NCBI RefSeq assembly: GCF_019578655.1
Contig: NC_063265.1
Coordinates: forward strand, 1,488,001 to 1,552,000
Source: Ricinus communis
Lineage: Eukaryota > Streptophyta > Magnoliopsida > Malpighiales > Euphorbiaceae
Length of the DNA: 64,000 nucleotides
Reading direction: 5' to 3'
A model generated the notes under the pieces. It had not been told where the DNA came from. It did no database searches and was given only the letters and a program-made list of their open reading frames with translations. The position numbers and the translations under genes are program-made. Within the stretch, counting starts at the first letter, position 1. The number at the start of each line of letters is the position of its first letter. Positions 60,910 to 64,000 of this stretch are shown here, piece after piece.

Positions 60910-62355
60910 TGATGTGCGTAAAATACACACATCTAAATGGGGTTTTTAAGATCAATTTTATGGATATTTGGATGTGAATTGGTACCAACACTCACCCTAT
61001 GCGTATGTTTGTGTGCATTAGGTCCAAAAGAAGTCAAAGAATGAAAAAGGAAAGAATTGGAGCATAATTGGACGTCAAAGCTGCTGAAACGAGCTAAGTA
61101 CAAGCATGAGAAAGCTGAACATGGCCGTGTTGGTCTCAAGCCATGTGTTCTCAACTTCCCTGAAACACAGCCGTGTTACCAACACGGGACCAAACACTAC
61201 CGTGTTGGACATCAAAGAAGAAGTAGATCTTATAGAGCACGGCCGCGAGAGTAACACGGCCAGGGAACACCGAAAATTGTGTCCTTAACACGGACACGGC
61301 CGTGTTTGAAGCGATAGGGGTATTAATTAAAAGAACAAAGAGAGGAAAAAAAGGAAGGCGGTAGGGTTAGAACGTCCAAAACTCATCTTTTTCCCTGTCT
61401 AAGGGTTTTCTGAGTTGAAACTAAGAGAAAAGGAGACTTGGATCAAGGTTTCACTTGGATTCTCTTCGAAGATCAAAGATTGGCGAGGATTGTCGATTGG
61501 TTTCAATCCGAGTAAGAGGAATAAGAATCGATCCAAAATTGGGCACGAGGAATTGGAGCTGTTCACTCTCATCCAAGGGTGTATTCGGGTTCCTCTACCT
61601 TTACTCATTTTTTATAATTGAATTCTTATTGGTTGTGATTATGAACATGATTAGCTAAGCTTATTAACCCATTGGGGTTCTTTATCTAGGGATTTTTGTA
61701 CTTCAATTTTGAATTGAATGTATTGATTGTCAATATTGGTTTGCAATGGAAGTATTTATTGATTTGTTCTTCATATCTTGTTGAATGATTTTTGAAATTT
61801 GAATGATCTTGAGAAAGACGTTTAGGTTTGGATTGTCCTTTGCAACCTAGAATTGAATTCACCTAGAGATAGGGTTTTCGTTCTACCGGATTGAGAATTA
61901 ACAACTCTCAATAGTGTTAAATGGTACATAATGCTAATTTGGGTAATTAGAGTTAGGAAGAGATTTCAACCTAATTAATCTAAGTTAAGATGTTAGTGTC
62001 CTTGAGAAAGGCATTAATTGTGTAGAGACTTTCCCATGGAAATTGGATTCAATCAATCAATTCCACCCTTAGTTTCCATTCCTTAGAGACAAGAATTCCC
62101 AAAGGGTTATTCTTTTACTTAAATTAATCATTCCCTAGTATACGTAGTTCGACAACAATTAGAGTAGCTATTATTTAATTTAGAAATTATTCATCAACAC
62201 CATTTATGTTATGTGATTAGATAACAGAGAAGATTGAGTAGATTTAGGTTCACACGTTCTTTAGGGAATACGACACTTGGTACTCGCCGTTAGCTATACT
62301 CCACTGATAGGTACACTGCCTTAGGTCATAGTCTTGCTTGACTTAGCACACATCA
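60910..62355 (+). repeat. 3' LTR of the Athila element (1446 bp)
   Basis: Same ends as the 5' LTR and bounded on the right by the target duplication aaaag. It is 47 bp longer, mostly from indels in the palindrome-rich part (61100-61330), where several aacacggccgtgtt-like motifs occur, and near 61690 and 61880. The last 430 bases differ from the 5' LTR at only a few positions. Confidence 0.92.
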
Positions 62356-64000
62356 AAAAGGGTATTTAATTAGCTATTGGTATTAAATTTTAATTGGAGA
62401 ATATTTAGCAAATTGATTAATTAAATTAATTGTGTATTAGGACTAAATCGAAAATTTATTTTGAAATAAGGACTAAAAGTATAATTTTATTAATATGGGA
62501 TTTTAATAAAAATTTATATGTTTGGTATTTTTGTAATTAAATATGTCGGCAAGGGCTTTTTGGTAATTTTATATTTGAAAGCAAGGGTATATATGTAATT
62601 GTATATTTTCAATAATTCTAATTTGGCCCAAATTAAATAGTTAGGGGCTTAATTGAAAAGCTAAATAAAAGTTTAAGGGTTAACTTGAAATTTTTGCTGG
62701 ACGAAATTGTTGTAATTAAAAGAGTTGAGGGACTAAATGGTAAGGATGTAAAGTTCAGGGACTAAATGTCGATATGGAGAAGAAGAAAAGAGGAAAGAGA
62801 TCGGGGAGAGAGAGAAGGTGGGGGGGAGAAGGAAAACGGAGCTGCGATCGTTGGCGGCCGACCACCGGGGCGGGGTGGCTGGCTGAAGCCGGTTGGCGTC
62901 GAGAGGTGTAGTGGCGTGACAGCGGCGATGCAGGGCGGGGCGGTGGTAGCACAGGATAGAAGGAAGGCAGCCAAAATTTCGCTACAGCTGTGCGTGCAAG
63001 TCCGACGATGGTAGCCGCTAAATTTGGTGGCGATCGACTCCCTTTGGCGAGAGCTTCCTTTTGGCGGCAGCGGCGACGCGAATGGTGGCCAGAGATGAAG
63101 TTCGCGGTGGAGAGAGAAAGTTAGGGGTAGCCACGTTTTCTAGCGAGCTCCGGCTGAGGATGGATGATCGAAGGACATATCCGGACTCCTCTCAGCTCAA
63201 ACTTCACAATGGCACCAGTTTCGTGGTAATCGAACTCCGTTTGTAAATCGACGGCCGAGATCATCCGTAAATCTCTCTGGATGATCGGGGGTCAGATCAG
63301 AAGATCGGAAGTGAGGATCATCATCAGCGCGTCGTTTCGAGTTCGTTGGTGTGTTCGGATCATCGATCGGACTCCAGCGGCTGCAGGCGAGTCGATCGAG
63401 CGATCAAGCATCTCGGTAATTCTCTGACCCGTTGAGTTTAGAATTCTTTGGTAAAGTTATATGTTTATTGAATTGTGTTAAATATTAGAAAATATTATGT
63501 GTTAAGATATTTGTTTGTCAGACTGCCTGCCTTAGGTTGTGTTTTGTGATGTGTGGCGGAGTCGGGAAATTAGTGAAGTCTCGGAGACCCGACTCCCGCT
63601 AAAATGAATTGTTAATTATTTGAAGTATTTTCTGGCAGGTCCTGGAGCCGTTTTACGGGGGATAAATGTCCGTATTATAGGGGAGGTTCTACTGAATTTT
63701 TAGTAGAATTTACCCGAGTCAAGATTCCTAGACAGTCAGTCCTAGGGATCTAGACCTAGGGTTAATTGTCAATTGTTTCAGCGTTGTTGATAAATTATTT
63801 TTCATGATTAGATAAATCCATTAGTTCGGCTCGCTCCATCCGAGGCATCGAAGTAGAGCTAGGAGGTCGTCAAAACTGTGAGTTAAAGTCATATATCTGC
63901 TTATGTATGTCATGCTAATATTTTACATGATATCTCTGATTTAATGATTAATATTTTGATTATTCAGTTATGTACTATTTATATATGTTTCATTTTTTCG

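Larger units (their letters stand above)
49860..62355 (+). mobile_element. Complete Athila-type Ty3/gypsy retrotransposon (12.5 kb)
   Basis: Two LTRs (49860-51258 and 60910-62355), a tRNA-Asp primer site, gag, protease, RT, RNase H, integrase, a further ORF in the env position and a purine tract, flanked by a 5-bp target duplication aaaag (49855-49859 and 62356-62360). The interrupted host sequence is the second 3-kb LTR, so this is the youngest layer of the nest. The gene order and the long region between integrase and the 3' LTR are typical of Athila. Many stops and frameshifts make it non-autonomous as read, yet the LTRs are very similar. Confidence 0.92.
49529..64000 (+). mobile_element. 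Second copy of the 3-kb gypsy-type LTR, split by the Athila element and cut by the window end
   Basis: 49529-49859 matches the start of the 22241 solo LTR (TGTAATACCCGAGATTTTCC...), and 62361-64000 matches its continuation ('ttagctattggtattaaatt', 'atgtcggcaagggcttttt', 'gttcggctcgctcca', 'agctaggaggtcg'). Position 64000 corresponds to about 24180 in the first copy, so about 1 kb of this LTR lies outside. Whether it is a solo LTR or the 5' end of a full element cannot be told. The GC-rich open frames at 62755-63246 are chance frames in the LTR. Confidence 0.85.

Noticed and set aside
62755..63246. Arg/Pro-rich open frames near the window end
   Set aside because: Same LTR segment as above in its second copy; frames are not conserved between the two copies.

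Overview
The window is nuclear DNA from a dicotyledonous plant: very AT-rich intergenic sequence, two genes with GT-AG introns, and a large mass of nested retrotransposons and inverted-repeat elements. The two gene products look like Malpighiales/Euphorbiaceae proteins, but I cannot fix the species without a search. No rRNA, tRNA or CRISPR array was recognised.

Two ordinary host genes are supported, both on the minus strand. The first (8542-12928, seven coding exons, 637 aa) is a mitochondrial-type DEAD-box RNA helicase of the RH53/PMH group with a glycine-rich tail. The second (32909-36518, five exons, 129 aa) is a HINT1-type histidine-triad nucleotide-binding protein. All exon joins keep frame and both proteins are full length. 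The genes are about 20 kb apart and there is no sign of shared regulation.

Layout: 1-7560 is AT-rich and holds a 1.9-kb MULE-like inverted-repeat element (4994-6901, 12-bp shared flank) that carries a nested AT-rich repeat. 7570-13000 is the helicase locus. 13000-15545 is AT-rich, with a long direct repeat and a clean hAT-type MITE (14341-14759, 8-bp TSD). 15546-30308 is built from two related long-inverted-repeat elements. A minus-strand Copia-type solo LTR (17144-18885) and a 3-kb Ty3/gypsy-type solo LTR (22241-25216, TSD TAGAA) have inserted into their arms. A reverse-transcriptase fragment lies between the two elements, and the second has a plant-mobile-domain-like reading frame between its arms. 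31000-38600 holds the HINT1 gene and AT-rich flanks.

From 38600 to the end the window is almost all retrotransposon. A gypsy remnant (about 39640-49528) has lost most of its pol gene by deletion and is interrupted by a truncated Athila-like element (41785-47808), whose LTR is itself split by a duplicated inverted-repeat element. At 49529 a second copy of the 3-kb LTR begins. It is split by a complete 12.5-kb Athila-type element (49860-62355, TSD AAAAG, tRNA-Asp primer site) with gag, protease, RT, RNase H, integrase and an env-position ORF. That last ORF has its own TATA box and a candidate 5'-UTR intron.

The most useful points for follow-up are the candidate internal promoter and intron in front of the Athila 3' ORF, the long-inverted-repeat family with 160-bp terminal modules and a plant-mobile-domain-like frame, and the mismatch between the nearly identical Athila LTRs and its badly broken coding region.
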